From Azonexus fungiphilus (lineage in GTDB: Bacteria > Pseudomonadota > Gammaproteobacteria > Burkholderiales > Rhodocyclaceae): DNA of 64,000 bases. The position numbers and the translations under genes are program-made. The first letter of the stretch is position 1. Each line of letters opens with the position of its first letter. Positions 20,938-31,988 of this stretch are shown here, in pieces. The stretch lies in NCBI RefSeq assembly GCF_003634965.1, contig NZ_RBXP01000003.1:1-64000 (forward strand), given 5' to 3'. The notes beneath the pieces were generated by a model. It made no database searches. It was not told where the DNA came from and saw only the letters and a list, made by a program, of their open reading frames with translations.

Positions 20938-21579
20938 ATGCGCGGGGAACGCGTCTGGTTGTTCGATCTCGACAACACGCTGCACAACGCCTCCCCGCAC
21001 ATCTTCCCGCACATCAACCGGGCGATGCGCGAGTACATCGAGCGCCACCTCGGCCTCGACGAAAACGCCGCCAACCGCTTGCGCCAGGATTACTGGCAAC
21101 GCTACGGCGCAACCCTGCTCGGCCTGATCCGCCACCACGCGATCGATCCGCGCCATTTCCTGCACGAAACCCATCAGTTTCCCGACCTCGCCCGCATGCT
21201 GGTGTTCGAGAAACCGCTGCTGCACACGCTCAAACGCCTGCCCGGACGCAAGATCCTGTTCTCCAACGCACCGCGCGCCTACGCCGAGGCGGTGCTCGAA
21301 CTGACCGGCCTGGATCGCCACTTTGCCACGGTCTACACCGTGGAAAGCCTGAAATTCAGGCCCAAGCCGATGCCGCAGGGCTTCCGTGCGCTACTGCACG
21401 CCGAGCGTCTCGATCCGCGACGCTGCATCATGGTCGAGGACAGCCTGGCCAACCTGATCACCGCCCGCAAGCTCGGCATGAAAACCGTGTGGGTGAGCGC
21501 TGGCTCTCGCAGATCGCCTTATGTTGACGTTCAGGTTTCGTCGGTAACGCAATTGCCGCAACGTTGCGGTCGACTATAA
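20938..21579 (+). CDS. Pyrimidine 5'-nucleotidase (HAD superfamily, Sdt1-like)
   Basis: 213 residues of the HAD fold. Motif I is LFDLDNTLHN, motif II is in ILFSNAPRAYAEAVLE, and motif III/IV are KFRPKP and MVEDSLANL. The family dephosphorylates UMP/CMP-like nucleotides. It starts 4 bp after argB and is often found between argB and slmA in this group, so it is a cotranscribed passenger without an obvious arginine link. Confidence 0.85.
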   Translation: MRGERVWLFDLDNTLHNASPHIFPHINRAMREYIERHLGLDENAANRLRQDYWQRYGATLLGLIRHHAIDPRHFLHETHQFPDLARMLVFEKPLLHTLKRLPGRKILFSNAPRAYAEAVLELTGLDRHFATVYTVESLKFRPKPMPQGFRALLHAERLDPRRCIMVEDSLANLITARKLGMKTVWVSAGSRRSPYVDVQVSSVTQLPQRCGRL

Positions 21580-21580
21580 T
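21553..21580 (+). promoter_or_regulatory. slmA: slmA promoter
   Basis: TTGCCG (21553-21558), 16-bp spacer, perfect TATAAT (21575-21580), 33 bp before the slmA ATG, inside the end of the preceding gene. Confidence 0.6.
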
Positions 21581-21613
21581 TCCGCCACAAAAATCATTCG
21601 AGGGACGACATCG

Positions 21614-22216
21614 ATGGCGACCAAACCGGGCGAACGCCGCCTGCAGATCCTGCAAACCCTGGCTGAAATGCTGGAAACCCCGAAAGGGGAAAAGATCACC
21701 ACCGCCGCCCTGGCCGGCAAGCTGGAATGTTCCGAAGCCGCGCTCTACCGCCACTTCGCCAGCAAGGCGCAGATGTTCGAGGGCCTGATCGAATTCATCG
21801 AGCAGAGCCTGTTCGGCGTCATCAACCAGATCACCGGCGAAGAGCAACGCGGTTTCCGCCAGATCGAACTGATCCTCGGCCTGCTGCTCAACTTCGCCCA
21901 GAAGAACCGCGGCATGACCCGGGTGCTGATCGGCGATGCGCTGGTCAACGAGAACGAACGCCTGCAGTTGCGCATCAACGCACTGCTCGACAAGGTCGAA
22001 GCGGCACTCAAGCAGGCCCTGCGCATCGCCGCGACGCAGGAGAAGTTCAAGGCCGACGCCGATTTCGGCGCGCTCGCCAACCTGCTGCGCTGCTACGTCG
22101 TCGGCCGCTGGGAGCAATACGCCCGCTCCGGTTTCAGCCGCGAGCCGCTGGCGCAATGGTCGCAGCAATGGCCGATGCTCTACTTCGCCTGCCTGTCGCA
22201 GGCCGGCGACGCGTAA
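21614..22216 (+). CDS. slmA: Nucleoid occlusion factor SlmA (TetR-like)
   Basis: 200 residues. The TetR-type helix-turn-helix is at about 25-55 (TTAALAGKLECSEAALYRHFASKAQMF). The all-helical C-terminal half follows the SlmA family, including RCYVVGRWEQYARSGF. SlmA binds chromosomal sites and blocks FtsZ rings over the nucleoid. Its own promoter overlaps the end of the preceding gene and a terminator follows. Confidence 0.9.
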   Translation: MATKPGERRLQILQTLAEMLETPKGEKITTAALAGKLECSEAALYRHFASKAQMFEGLIEFIEQSLFGVINQITGEEQRGFRQIELILGLLLNFAQKNRGMTRVLIGDALVNENERLQLRINALLDKVEAALKQALRIAATQEKFKADADFGALANLLRCYVVGRWEQYARSGFSREPLAQWSQQWPMLYFACLSQAGDA

Positions 22217-22223
22217 ACGCCAA

Positions 22224-22248
22224 GGGCGGCCCGTTGGCCGCCCTTTTT
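22224..22248 (+). terminator. slmA terminator
   Basis: 8-bp perfect stem (22224-22231 with 22236-22243), CGTT loop and five T, 8 bp after the slmA stop. Confidence 0.85.
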
Positions 22249-22267
22249 GCTTCCCTTTGGCGCCGGC

Positions 22268-23449
<1,182 letters not shown>

Positions 23450-24175
23450 TTTGCCGCTTTCTGCGGCAACTCGATACCCAGCCAGCCGGCAAGCACCGCC
23501 TCGGCCTCTTCGACACCGGTCTTCTTCAGGCTGGAAAACAGCTGCACGCTGTAACGCCCCTCGCCCCAGTTCACCAGCTCCGCCTTGACCTCGCGCAGCA
23601 CCTTGGTCTGCTCCTGGCGCGACAGCTTGTCGGCTTTCGACAGCAGGATGTGGATCGGCCGCCCGGTCGGGCGGAACCAGTTGATCAGGTTGCAATCGAG
23701 CTCGGTAAACGGACGGCGGCAATCCATGATCACCACCAGGCCCACCAGCGGCCCCCGACGGCTGAGATAAGGGCCGATCAACCCCTCCCACTGCGTGCGG
23801 ATTTCCTCGGGCGCCTTGGCGTAACCGTAACCTGGCAGGTCGACGAAATATTTGCCGGCAGCCAGCGTGAAATAATTCAGGTGCTGCGTCCGCCCCGGCG
23901 TCTTGCTGACGAAAGCGAGCCGGACCCGGCCGGCCAGCGTGTTGATCGCGGACGACTTGCCGGCATTCGAGCGACCGGCAAAAGCGACTTCGCTGATTGC
24001 GTCCTGCGGCAGATCACGCAGGTTGGCAACGGTCGTATGGAAGACCGCGTTCTGGAAGAGAGGCATAAAAAACGCGGAAGACCCGCCTAGGTGAAGGGAA
24101 ACTAATATAGAATAACAGGTTTGTAACTTCCGTTCCGGCCAAAGCGCCCACCGACGCGCATTAGGAGTTCGAAAA

Positions 24176-24811
24176 ATGATCCGTACCGCGGCAATGGCAA
24201 TCCTGTTTGCCACCAGTTTCGTCACCCACGCCTCCGAGCAGGCCTCGGCCAAGGCCGATCCGGCCAAGGGCAAAATCGTCGCAGAAACGATCTGTGTCGC
24301 CTGCCACGGCGCTGACGGCAACAGCATGACTTCTGCCAATCCGCACCTGGCTGGCCAGATCGAGCAGTACATCTACAAGCAGCTGACCAACTTCAAGTCG
24401 GTCGACGGCAAGCCTGCCGCCCGCGACAACGCGATCATGGCCGGCATGGTTGCCGCTCTCAGCGACGAAGACATGAAGAACGTCGCCGCCTGGTTTGCCA
24501 GCCAGAAGCTGAAGCCGGAAGCCGCCAAGAACGAAGCCAGCATTGCGCTCGGCAAGAAGCTGTGGCGCCAGGGCGACTTCAAGAAGGGCATCCCGGCCTG
24601 TGCCGGCTGCCACGGCCCGGCGGGCGCCGGCATGCCGGCCCAGTACCCGCGCCTGGCCGGCCAGTTCGCCGAGTACACCGAGGCCCAGCTGAAGGCCTTC
24701 CGCGCCGAGGAGCGTGGCAACGACCCGGAAAAGATGATGCGGATGATCGCCGCCAAGCTGTCGGACGCCGAAATCAAGGCAGTTGCCGACTACGCCGCCG
24801 GCCTGCGCTGA
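24176..24811 (+). CDS. Diheme cytochrome c4
   Basis: 211 residues with a signal peptide (about 1-20) and two class I haem domains, each with a CXXCH site: [10 protein letters not shown] in the first half and CAGCHGPAG in the second. Both halves have the Met-ligand loops of c4. It carries electrons in the periplasm toward terminal oxidases. The usual betaproteobacterial neighbours resB/resC are not downstream; CBS and HDOD genes follow instead. Divergent from engB. Confidence 0.92.
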   Translation: MIRTAAMAILFATSFVTHASEQASAKADPAKGKIVAETICVACHGADGNSMTSANPHLAGQIEQYIYKQLTNFKSVDGKPAARDNAIMAGMVAALSDEDMKNVAAWFASQKLKPEAAKNEASIALGKKLWRQGDFKKGIPACAGCHGPAGAGMPAQYPRLAGQFAEYTEAQLKAFRAEERGNDPEKMMRMIAAKLSDAEIKAVADYAAGLR

Positions 24812-24828
24812 ACGCGCCGCACTTGAAC

Positions 24829-24854
24829 AAAAGGCAGCCCGCGGGCTGCCTTTT
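24829..24854 (+). terminator. Cytochrome c4 terminator
   Basis: Arms AAAAGGCAGCCC (24829-24840) and its complement (24843-24854), followed by GTTTG; 18 bp after the stop. Confidence 0.8.
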
Positions 24855-24946
24855 GTTTGCGCATCGCGACCGAATGGGCATCCTTGTCGCGACCTTCCGC
24901 TGCGTTTAGACTGGCATCACGACCTACAACAACGCGGAGACGAACC

Positions 24947-25378
24947 ATGAAGACTCTCAAGCAGCTGCTCGCCGACAAGCCGAAGACACTGGCTGTCGCC
25001 GCTCCCGACGACAGCGTCTTCCAGGCCCTGTGCGTCATGGCCGAATACAATGTCGGCGCCTTGCTGGTGCTTCAGGACGGCAAGCTGGTCGGCATCTTCT
25101 CGGAGCGCGACTACGCCCGCAAGCAGATCCGCAACCAGCGCTCGTCGAAAGAGACACCGGTGCGCGACCTGATGAGCGCCCGCGTCGCCTATGTCGGCAT
25201 CGACGCAACGCTTGAGGAATGCATGTCGCTGATGACCGAGAAGCGCTTCCGCCACCTGCCGGTCCTCGACGACCAGGGACAGGTTCTCGGCATCCTGTCG
25301 ATCGGCGACCTGGTCAAGGAAACGATCAGCGCCCAGCAATTCCTGATCGGCGAACTCGAACGCTACATCACCAGTTGA
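24947..25378 (+). CDS. CBS domain pair protein
   Basis: 143 residues consisting almost wholly of two CBS motifs (about 8-60 and 73-128), a small adenosyl-ligand sensor module found in many betaproteobacteria. Segments GALLVLQDGKLVGIFSERDYARK and HLPVLDDQGQVLGILSIGDLVK are the two beta-alpha repeats. The start follows GGAGACGAACC. No effector domain is attached. The HDOD gene begins 3 bp after its stop, so the two are one unit. Confidence 0.88.
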   Translation: MKTLKQLLADKPKTLAVAAPDDSVFQALCVMAEYNVGALLVLQDGKLVGIFSERDYARKQIRNQRSSKETPVRDLMSARVAYVGIDATLEECMSLMTEKRFRHLPVLDDQGQVLGILSIGDLVKETISAQQFLIGELERYITS

Positions 25379-25381
25379 CCC

Positions 25382-26233
25382 ATGTCCGCGCACGACAGCA
25401 TCCATTTCCGCATCCTTGAAGACATCGCCCGCGAACTCTCCGGCGACGTCAATTTTCCGACCTGCATGGACGCCGCGCTGCTCGTGCGCAACACGCTGAA
25501 GGACCCGTTCGCCAACCTCGACAAGGTCGTCCAGGTGGTTGGTGTCGAACCGCTGATTTCGAGCAAGCTGCTGCGCCTGGCCAACTCGGTCAGCTACAAC
25601 CCCTCTGGCAAGGTGATCAGCGACCTGGCCACGGCGATCAGCCGGATCGGTTTCGACTCGGTACGCACCATCTCCCTCGCCGTTGCCATGGACCAGATGC
25701 TCAAGTCGCGCAATCTGGCCAGCTACGAGAGCATCGCCCACAACGCGTGGTCGCACTCGATCCACGTCGCGGCAATCGCCCGCGTCCTCGCCCGGCGCCT
25801 CGGCCGGATCAACCCCGACGATGCGATGATGGCCGGCCTGGTACATGACATCGGCGTCTTCTACCTGCTCTACCGGGCAACCGAATATCCCGAGTACCGC
25901 GCCAACCGGGAAGCCATGCTTGAACTGCTGATCGGCTGGCACGAAGGCATCGGCGAAAGCCTGCTGCACGCGCTGGGGATTCCCGAGCGGATCACCGAGG
26001 CCGTGCGCGACCACGATCGCCTGCTCAACGTCGAAACCCCGTGCACGGTGCGCGATGTGCTCTATTTCGCCAACCTGCTCGCCGGCGGCGACCGTGACTG
26101 GATGTTACGCGGCGAGGAAGATCCGGCGACACGCGAACTGCGCGAAGCCGACCGTGCCCGCTATCTCGACCTGGTTGCCGAAGCCGAAGACGATATCGGC
26201 GATCTGCGCTTCGCACTCGGTATCCGCGATTGA
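25382..26233 (+). CDS. HDOD domain-containing signalling protein
   Basis: 283 residues with an HDOD domain (about 20-215), an HD-related output domain usually lacking nucleotide hydrolysis. HSIHVAAIARVLARRL and GLVHDIGVFYLL keep the HD-like His/Asp pattern. Such proteins act in c-di-GMP-linked motility or stress signalling. The C-terminal 60 residues are acidic and family-specific. It overlaps msrQ by 4 bp. Confidence 0.85.
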   Translation: MSAHDSIHFRILEDIARELSGDVNFPTCMDAALLVRNTLKDPFANLDKVVQVVGVEPLISSKLLRLANSVSYNPSGKVISDLATAISRIGFDSVRTISLAVAMDQMLKSRNLASYESIAHNAWSHSIHVAAIARVLARRLGRINPDDAMMAGLVHDIGVFYLLYRATEYPEYRANREAMLELLIGWHEGIGESLLHALGIPERITEAVRDHDRLLNVETPCTVRDVLYFANLLAGGDRDWMLRGEEDPATRELREADRARYLDLVAEAEDDIGDLRFALGIRD

Positions 26234-26889
26234 ACCAGGCACAGCTGCCCATCGGCCCGACCAGGGTCAGTCTGTTCGCCGCCTGCCTGCTGCCGGCACT
26301 GTGGCTGGCCTGGCAAAGCTGGCACGGCCAGCTCGGCAGCGACCCGGTGCAGGCAGCACAGCGCCTGACCGGCACGTGGACGCTGAGTCTGCTGTTGCTG
26401 ACGCTATGCATCTCGCCGCTGCGGGCCTTGACCCAGCAGCACTGGCTGCTCCGCCTGCGCCGGACGCTCGGCCTGTTCACCTTCTTCTACGCCACGCTGC
26501 ACGGCCTCTGCTATCTCGGCCTGGCCCACGATTTTGCGGTCGACGCGATCATTCTCGACATTTTCAAACACCCCTACGTCGGTCTCGGGCTGGCCGCCTT
26601 CGTTCTCCTGGTACCGCTCGCCGCCACCTCGAACCAGTGGGCGATCCGCCGCCTCGGCGGACGCCGCTGGCAAGATCTGCATCGCAGCATCTACCCGATC
26701 GCCATTCTTGGCTGCCTGCACCTTCTGTGGCAAAGCGACGCAGCCGAACTGCCGTCGGCGCTGGGGTTTTCGCTACTGCTTGCGATCCTGCTCTGGTGGC
26801 GCATCCGCGAACGCCGGCGCAAAGCCGTGCCAATGCAGCGGAGCGCCGCCGTGCAACCGATCAGGTTCCACGACAAGCGCCCCGACTGA
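26230..26889 (+). CDS. msrQ: MsrQ-like haem-binding membrane subunit of methionine sulfoxide reductase
   Basis: 219 residues with about six membrane spans and the ferric-reductase-like fold; conserved histidines lie in TLHGLCYLGL, DLHRSIYPI and CLHLLWQ. MsrQ passes quinol electrons to the periplasmic molybdoenzyme MsrP. The TTG start overlaps the HDOD stop (TTGA). MsrP normally sits directly upstream; it is not in this window, so the partner must be elsewhere or the assignment is to the wider family. Confidence 0.8.
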   Translation: MNQAQLPIGPTRVSLFAACLLPALWLAWQSWHGQLGSDPVQAAQRLTGTWTLSLLLLTLCISPLRALTQQHWLLRLRRTLGLFTFFYATLHGLCYLGLAHDFAVDAIILDIFKHPYVGLGLAAFVLLVPLAATSNQWAIRRLGGRRWQDLHRSIYPIAILGCLHLLWQSDAAELPSALGFSLLLAILLWWRIRERRRKAVPMQRSAAVQPIRFHDKRPD

Positions 26890-26893
26890 AAGC

Positions 26894-27784
26894 TCAGGGG
26901 CGGCCAGGCCGCTCGAAACGGACGATCGCCCGGCCGTCGGCAAGCTGGCGCGCCGCCGGCTTCCAGGCATGGCCGTAGATGACCTCGAAGGTCGCCGGCA
27001 ATCGCCCATCTTCGCGCAAAGCCTCGTAGGCCGCACGCACCCCGGCCAGCCGGCCGCGCCCGGTCAGCCCGTGGCGCCGGGCCTTCATCGCGGAGGACGA
27101 ACCAGCCGCGCGCAGATCGGCAAACAGGCGATCGAGGTCATCGTAGGTCAGCGTGATCGTTTCCATGTCCATCACCGGATCGGCGAAACCACACTCGACC
27201 AGCATGTCGCCGAGGTCGTGCATGTCGGTGAAGCGCTGGGTATGGGCATAGCCATCGGCAAAGGCGCTGCGCAATTCCTTGAGCGTGTCCGGTCCAAGTG
27301 TCGAGAACATCAGCAGGCCGCCGACCTCGAGTACGCGATGCGCCTCGGCCAGCGCCGGCAAGGGATTGTCGAGCCAGTGCAGGAGCAGATTGGACCAGAC
27401 CAGGCTGTGCGAACGGGCGGCCAGCGGCAGCTGTTCGGCATCGGCCTGGAGGCGGCCGACAACCGGCTTGCCGAGCCCGAGCCAGCGCTGCCAGGCGGCA
27501 CGACCGGGCTGGCCGGCGCGCAGCATCGCCGCCGAGAGGTCCACGCCGCAGAGTTGTGCCGCCGGATAGCGTGCGCTCAGAGCCGCAAAACTGGCGCCGC
27601 GGCTGCACCCGAGATCGAGGATGCGCGCTGGCGTCAGACGGACGTAATCGAGCCGCTCGAGCATGCGCCGGTCGATCTCGCGGGCGAAGAAATCGCCGCT
27701 GTCGTAGGTCGGCGCAGCCCGGGCGAAGGCGCGACCGACCTGAGCACGGTCGACGAAGCCGGAGAGGCGATTTTCGGCGCTCAA
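26894..27784 (-). CDS. bioC: Malonyl-ACP O-methyltransferase BioC
   Basis: 296 residues if the TTG at 27784, overlapping the bioB stop, is the start. The SAM site is [14 protein letters not shown], then GVDLSAAML and [20 protein letters not shown] match BioC. It methylates malonyl-ACP so that fatty acid synthesis can build the pimeloyl chain of biotin. Coupled to bioB and convergent with msrQ (4-bp gap). Confidence 0.87.
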   Translation of the reverse strand: MSAENRLSGFVDRAQVGRAFARAAPTYDSGDFFAREIDRRMLERLDYVRLTPARILDLGCSRGASFAALSARYPAAQLCGVDLSAAMLRAGQPGRAAWQRWLGLGKPVVGRLQADAEQLPLAARSHSLVWSNLLLHWLDNPLPALAEAHRVLEVGGLLMFSTLGPDTLKELRSAFADGYAHTQRFTDMHDLGDMLVECGFADPVMDMETITLTYDDLDRLFADLRAAGSSSAMKARRHGLTGRGRLAGVRAAYEALREDGRLPATFEVIYGHAWKPAARQLADGRAIVRFERPGRP

Positions 27785-28764
27785 ACCGCCTTCAGACCGA
27801 GGCGGGCAAACAGTGCGTCGTCGCGGTCGACTTCGGGATTGCCGGTGGTCAGCAGGTGGTCGCCGTAGAACATCGAGTTGGCGCCGGCCAGGAAGCACAG
27901 CGCCTGCAGTTCGTCGCTCATTTCCTGGCGGCCGGCCGACAGGCGCACCCAGGAGGCTGGCATGGCGATCCGGGCGGCGGCAATGGTCCGCACGAACTCG
28001 AAGGGATCGAGGCGCGGCCGGTCGGCCAGCGGCGTCCCGGGAATCGGCACGAGGTTGTTGATCGGTACCGATTCCGGCGGCGTCGGCAGGTTGGCCAGCT
28101 GGACGATCAGCGCGGCACGGTTCCGGCGCGACTCGCCCATGCCGATGATGCCGCCGGAGCAGACGTTGATGCCGGCGTCGCGAACCTGGTCGAGCGTGTC
28201 GAGGCGGTCGTCGTGGGTATGCGACTTGATCACCTGGCCGTAGAAATCCTTGTCGGTATCGAGATTGTGGTTGTAGTAATCGAGACCGGCTTCCTTCAGC
28301 TTTTCGGCCTGGCCCTCCTTGAGCATGCCCAGGGTGACGCAGGTCTGCATGCCCAGCGCCTTGACCTCGCGCACCATCGCCAGCACCTTGTCGAGGTCGT
28401 TGTCCTTCGGACCGCGCCAGGCGGCGCCCATGCAGAAGCGCGACGCGCCCTTGTCCTTGGCCGCGCGGGCGGCAGCGACGACTTCGTCGAGCGGCATCAG
28501 GCGCTCGCGCTCGAGATCGGTGTCGTAGCGCGCCGACTGCGAACAGTAGCTGCAATCCTCCGAACAACCGCCGGTCTTGACCGAAAGCAGCGTCGAGCGT
28601 TGAATGGCATTGGCATCGAAATGCTCGCGATGCACCTGCTGCGCACGGAAGACCAGATCCATCAGCGGCATGTCATAGAGCGCCAGCACCTCGTCGACGG
28701 TCCAGCGACGGACGGCAGCATTCGGGGCGCACGGGGCGACGGCGGAAAGGGAGCTGGCTTGCAT
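27781..28764 (-). CDS. bioB: Biotin synthase
   Basis: 327 residues, a radical-SAM sulfur insertase converting dethiobiotin to biotin. The SAM cluster cysteines are C67, C71 and C74 in [28 protein letters not shown] and [11 protein letters not shown] are typical. It heads a bioB-bioC unit. bioF, bioA and bioD are not in the window. Confidence 0.96.
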   Translation of the reverse strand: MQASSLSAVAPCAPNAAVRRWTVDEVLALYDMPLMDLVFRAQQVHREHFDANAIQRSTLLSVKTGGCSEDCSYCSQSARYDTDLERERLMPLDEVVAAARAAKDKGASRFCMGAAWRGPKDNDLDKVLAMVREVKALGMQTCVTLGMLKEGQAEKLKEAGLDYYNHNLDTDKDFYGQVIKSHTHDDRLDTLDQVRDAGINVCSGGIIGMGESRRNRAALIVQLANLPTPPESVPINNLVPIPGTPLADRPRLDPFEFVRTIAAARIAMPASWVRLSAGRQEMSDELQALCFLAGANSMFYGDHLLTTGNPEVDRDDALFARLGLKAV

Positions 28765-29554
28765 GAAAAACCCTACAGAAAATCCTGTTAAATCAACGAC
28801 GAACGCTGACGTTAATTATGAATTATCCGAAACGTCCGCAAGGAAGTCAATTTTACCCGAGTCTGTCGCATTCAGCCCGGCACGCCTGCTCGCCGCCCTG
28901 CTGCCGAACAGTTGCCTGCTCTGCGGCGGCGCCGCCGGCAGCGAACTGCTCTGCGCGCCCTGCCGTGCCGACCTGCCGCCCCTGCCCGCCCATGCCTGTC
29001 CGTGCTGCGGCGAACGGACCACGCACGGCGAGCGTTGCGGCGCCTGCCTCGTGCAGCCGCCGCACTTCACCGGGGTCAGCGCCCTCTACCGCTACGCCTT
29101 TCCTGCTGACCGCCTGATCCAGGCGCTCAAGTACCAGCACCGCCTGGCGCTTGCCGGCTGGTTCGGCCAGTCCCTGGCCCAGGCCTGCGCCAAGGTCGAC
29201 GCACAACGCATCGTGCCGCTGCCGCTGCATCCGGTGCGCCTGCGCGAACGCGGCTTCAACCAGGCCATGGAAATCGCGCGCACCCTCGGAAATTGCCTGA
29301 AAATTCCGGTCGACCGTCACATTCTCCAGCGGCCCCGGGCGACGTCGCCGCAGGCCGGATTGCCGCTCAAGGAAAGGCGCAGCAACGTGCGCGGGGCCTT
29401 CGAATGCAGCGGCGATCTCGGCGGTGCGCGCATCCTGCTGGTCGACGACGTGCTGACCAGCGGCGCCACTGCCGACGAATGCGCCCGCGTGCTGCGCCTC
29501 CACGGCGCCGGCGAAGTCCATGTCGCGGTCGTCGCGCGCGCGCTCAGGGACTGA
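28763..29554 (+). CDS. ComF family protein (amidophosphoribosyltransferase-like)
   Basis: 263 residues from the only in-frame ATG; the first 35 or so residues (Asn/Thr/Ser-rich) look unlike the family, so the true start may be a non-ATG codon nearer [16 protein letters not shown]. Zinc-type cysteine pairs (CLLCG, CAPC, CPCCG, CGAC) precede a type I PRTase domain with [16 protein letters not shown]. Relatives act in DNA uptake and GntX-like functions. The start overlaps the divergent bioB start by 2 bp. Confidence 0.82.
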   Translation: MKNPTENPVKSTTNADVNYELSETSARKSILPESVAFSPARLLAALLPNSCLLCGGAAGSELLCAPCRADLPPLPAHACPCCGERTTHGERCGACLVQPPHFTGVSALYRYAFPADRLIQALKYQHRLALAGWFGQSLAQACAKVDAQRIVPLPLHPVRLRERGFNQAMEIARTLGNCLKIPVDRHILQRPRATSPQAGLPLKERRSNVRGAFECSGDLGGARILLVDDVLTSGATADECARVLRLHGAGEVHVAVVARALRD

Positions 29555-29597
29555 ATCCGTGCTTTAATCGGCTCCTTTTCACCCGAGTCCTGCCGTC

Positions 29598-30062
29598 GTG
29601 TTCGCCGTCGTCCTCTACCAGCCGGAAATCCCGCCCAACACCGGCAACATCATCCGCATGTGCGCCAATACCGGCGCCGAACTCCACCTGGTCGAACCGC
29701 TCGGCTTCGACCTCGACGACAAGCACCTGCGCCGGGCCGGACTCGACTATCACGAGTACGCCCGCCTCGTCCGCCACCCCGACTGGGCAGCCTGCGTCAC
29801 CGCGCTGGCGCCGCGACGGATGTTCGCGATGACGACGCGCGGCAGCCGCAACCTGTTCACGGTCGACCTGCGTCCTGACGATGTTTTCGTATTTGGCCAG
29901 GAAACCGCCGGCCTGCCCGCCGAACTGCGCGATTCGTTCGCGCCGGAACTGCGCCTGCGCCTGCCGATGCAGCCGGGCCAACGCAGCCTCAACCTGTCCA
30001 ATGCTGCCGCCGTGACCATTTTCGAAGCCTGGCGCCAGGCAGGTTTCGCCGGCGCCGTCTAG
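29598..30062 (+). CDS. trmL: tRNA (cytidine(34)-2'-O)-methyltransferase TrmL
   Basis: 154-residue SPOUT methyltransferase that 2'-O-methylates the wobble base of tRNA-Leu. Motifs YQPEIPPNTGNIIRMC, FGQETAGLP and QRSLNLSNAAAV (the trefoil knot SAM site) are complete. The start is GTG at 29598, after GAGTCC. Length is normal. Confidence 0.93.
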   Translation: MFAVVLYQPEIPPNTGNIIRMCANTGAELHLVEPLGFDLDDKHLRRAGLDYHEYARLVRHPDWAACVTALAPRRMFAMTTRGSRNLFTVDLRPDDVFVFGQETAGLPAELRDSFAPELRLRLPMQPGQRSLNLSNAAAVTIFEAWRQAGFAGAV

Positions 30063-30075
30063 GCGCCGCCAGGAT

Positions 30076-31065
30076 TCAGGCGAGCTCTTCCCGGGGATCG
30101 CGCGCCATCAGTTGCTCGACCGCCTGCGCGGCACTGATGCGGCCGTCGAGGACCGCCGCGACAGCGCTGCTGATCGGCATGTCGACCGCCAGCGAGCGCG
30201 CCAGGCGGTCGGTTTCGCGGGCCGTGTAGACCCCTTCGGCGACATGGCCGAGTTCGGCCAGCACCTGCTCGAGGCTCTTGCCCTCGGCCAGCGCCAGACC
30301 GACGCGCCGGTTGCGCGAAAGATCGCCGGTGCAGGTCAGGATCAGGTCGCCCATGCCGGCCAGACCCATGAAGGTTTCGCGCTGCCCGCCAAGGGCCACG
30401 CCGAGACGGGCGATCTCGGCCAGGCCGCGGGTGATCAGCGCGGCGCGCGAGTTCAGCCCGAGACCGAGTCCGTCGCAAACACCGGTGGCGATCGCCAGCA
30501 CGTTCTTGACCGCACCGCCGACTTCGACGCCAACCAGATCATCGTTGGCATAGATACGCAGGCGCGTGCTGTGCAACTGGCGCGCCGTTGCGCGGGCAAA
30601 TGCCGGATCGTTGGCGGCGAGCGCCACCGCGGTCGGCTGCGCGGCAGCGACTTCCTCGGCGAAGCTCGGCCCGGACAAGGCACCACAGATGCGCTCGCGG
30701 CCAAGCACCTCGCCAACCACCTGATGCGCCAGCTTGCCGGTGCCGGCCTCGAAGCCCTTGCACACCCACAGCAGCGGCGCCTGACAATCCAGGGCGCGCA
30801 ACTGCTCGACGGTCGGCCGCAGGCCGGCGATCGGGGTGGCGATGATCAGCAGTTCGGCGGCGCTGACTGCTGCCGCGAAGTCGGTTTCGACGGCGACATT
30901 GTCCGGCAGGCGGTAACCCGGGAAGAAGCGCCGGTTTTCCCGCGTATTTTTCAGGTCGACCGCAACATCGGTCTCACGCGACCACAGCGTGACCTCGTGA
31001 TTGCCGGCAAAGGCGATCGACAGCGCGGTACCCCAGGCACCGGCGCCCAGCAACGTCAGTTTCAT
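30076..31065 (-). CDS. gpsA: Glycerol-3-phosphate dehydrogenase [NAD(P)+]
   Basis: 329 residues. The NAD-binding motif is LLGAGAWGTALSI; KNVLAIATGVCDGLGLG contains the catalytic lysine region. It makes sn-glycerol 3-phosphate for phospholipids. Its ATG overlaps the SH3 gene stop (ATGA). secB directly or nearly upstream of gpsA is an old, widespread proteobacterial arrangement. Confidence 0.96.
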   Translation of the reverse strand: MKLTLLGAGAWGTALSIAFAGNHEVTLWSRETDVAVDLKNTRENRRFFPGYRLPDNVAVETDFAAAVSAAELLIIATPIAGLRPTVEQLRALDCQAPLLWVCKGFEAGTGKLAHQVVGEVLGRERICGALSGPSFAEEVAAAQPTAVALAANDPAFARATARQLHSTRLRIYANDDLVGVEVGGAVKNVLAIATGVCDGLGLGLNSRAALITRGLAEIARLGVALGGQRETFMGLAGMGDLILTCTGDLSRNRRVGLALAEGKSLEQVLAELGHVAEGVYTARETDRLARSLAVDMPISSAVAAVLDGRISAAQAVEQLMARDPREELA

Positions 31066-31502
31066 AAGCCCCAGACCTGGGTGGCGCGGACCATGCCGCT
31101 GACGCCGTCACGGTGCCTGACCTGCACCCAGCCGGGTGCGGCGGCGGCGACATGCTCGAGCACCACCCACTTGTCGAAGCGGGCGAGCACCGGCGCATCG
31201 GCCTTGTCGGAGGCGCGCAGTTCGGCACCGGCCTCGGTGACGATCAGCGTCCGCCGCTCGGCCAGCTGCGCCGCCTCGATCCAGGCCAGCGTGCCTTCGG
31301 CATCGCGAACCTTGGCCCAGCCCTCGAGGCGGACGACGACTTCGACCGGCGTCTGGGCGCGGATCAGATAGAGTTTCTTCGCCTTTTGCGACGGCGCGTC
31401 GTAGAGGATGGCCGCCGGCACGTCGACCGAGCGGTAGTCGGCAGCCGCCGCCGGCAGGGCGACGGCGATGGCCAGCAGGGCGACGTTGAGGCGGCGCATC
31501 AT
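31062..31502 (-). CDS. Exported SH3-like domain protein
   Basis: 146 residues: signal peptide (1-21, ending AAAADYR) followed by two bacterial SH3-like segments (about 25-80 and 85-146). Such domains bind peptidoglycan or proteins in the periplasm. MM at the start leaves two possible initiation codons 3 bp apart. It lies between secB and gpsA. Confidence 0.75.
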   Translation of the reverse strand: MMRRLNVALLAIAVALPAAAADYRSVDVPAAILYDAPSQKAKKLYLIRAQTPVEVVVRLEGWAKVRDAEGTLAWIEAAQLAERRTLIVTEAGAELRASDKADAPVLARFDKWVVLEHVAAAAPGWVQVRHRDGVSGMVRATQVWGL

Positions 31503-31506
31503 CGAT

Positions 31507-31962
31507 TTACTGGACCGAAGCGCCAGCCTGCTCCTGGGCCTGCTGCATGCGCTGCATGTACATGCCTTCGAAGTTGACCGGCTGCAGCACGATCGGCTGG
31601 AATCCGGCGCGGGTGACGGCATCGGACACCGCCTCGCGGGCATACGGGAAGAGCACGTTCGGGCAGGCAATGGCGACCAGCGGCTCGAGCTGCTCCTCTG
31701 GGACGTTGAGGATGCGGAAGATGCCGGCCTGGCCGACCTCGACCAGGAACACGGTCTTTTCGCCAACCTTGGCGGTCACGGTCACGGTCAGCAGGACTTC
31801 GTAAGCGCCCTCGCCGACACCGCGGCCGCTGGTATTGAGCTGCACTTCCACCTGCGGCGCTTCCTGCTCGAGGAAGATTTCCGGGGCGTGCGGGACTTCG
31901 ACCGACAGGTCCTTGATGTAGAGCTTCTCGATGCCGAAGACGGGCTGTTCGTTTTGTTCCAT
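31507..31962 (-). CDS. secB: Protein-export chaperone SecB
   Basis: 151-residue tetrameric chaperone that keeps preproteins unfolded and hands them to SecA. The family segments IYIKDLSVE-like YIKDLSVEVPHAPEIF, FLVEVGQAGIF and CPNVLFPYAREAVSDAVTRAGF are intact. It is in the chain arsR, rhodanese, grxC, secB, SH3, gpsA. Confidence 0.97.
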   Translation of the reverse strand: MEQNEQPVFGIEKLYIKDLSVEVPHAPEIFLEQEAPQVEVQLNTSGRGVGEGAYEVLLTVTVTAKVGEKTVFLVEVGQAGIFRILNVPEEQLEPLVAIACPNVLFPYAREAVSDAVTRAGFQPIVLQPVNFEGMYMQRMQQAQEQAGASVQ

Positions 31963-31988
31963 GGTTCTCTTTCTGGTGATTGATCGTT

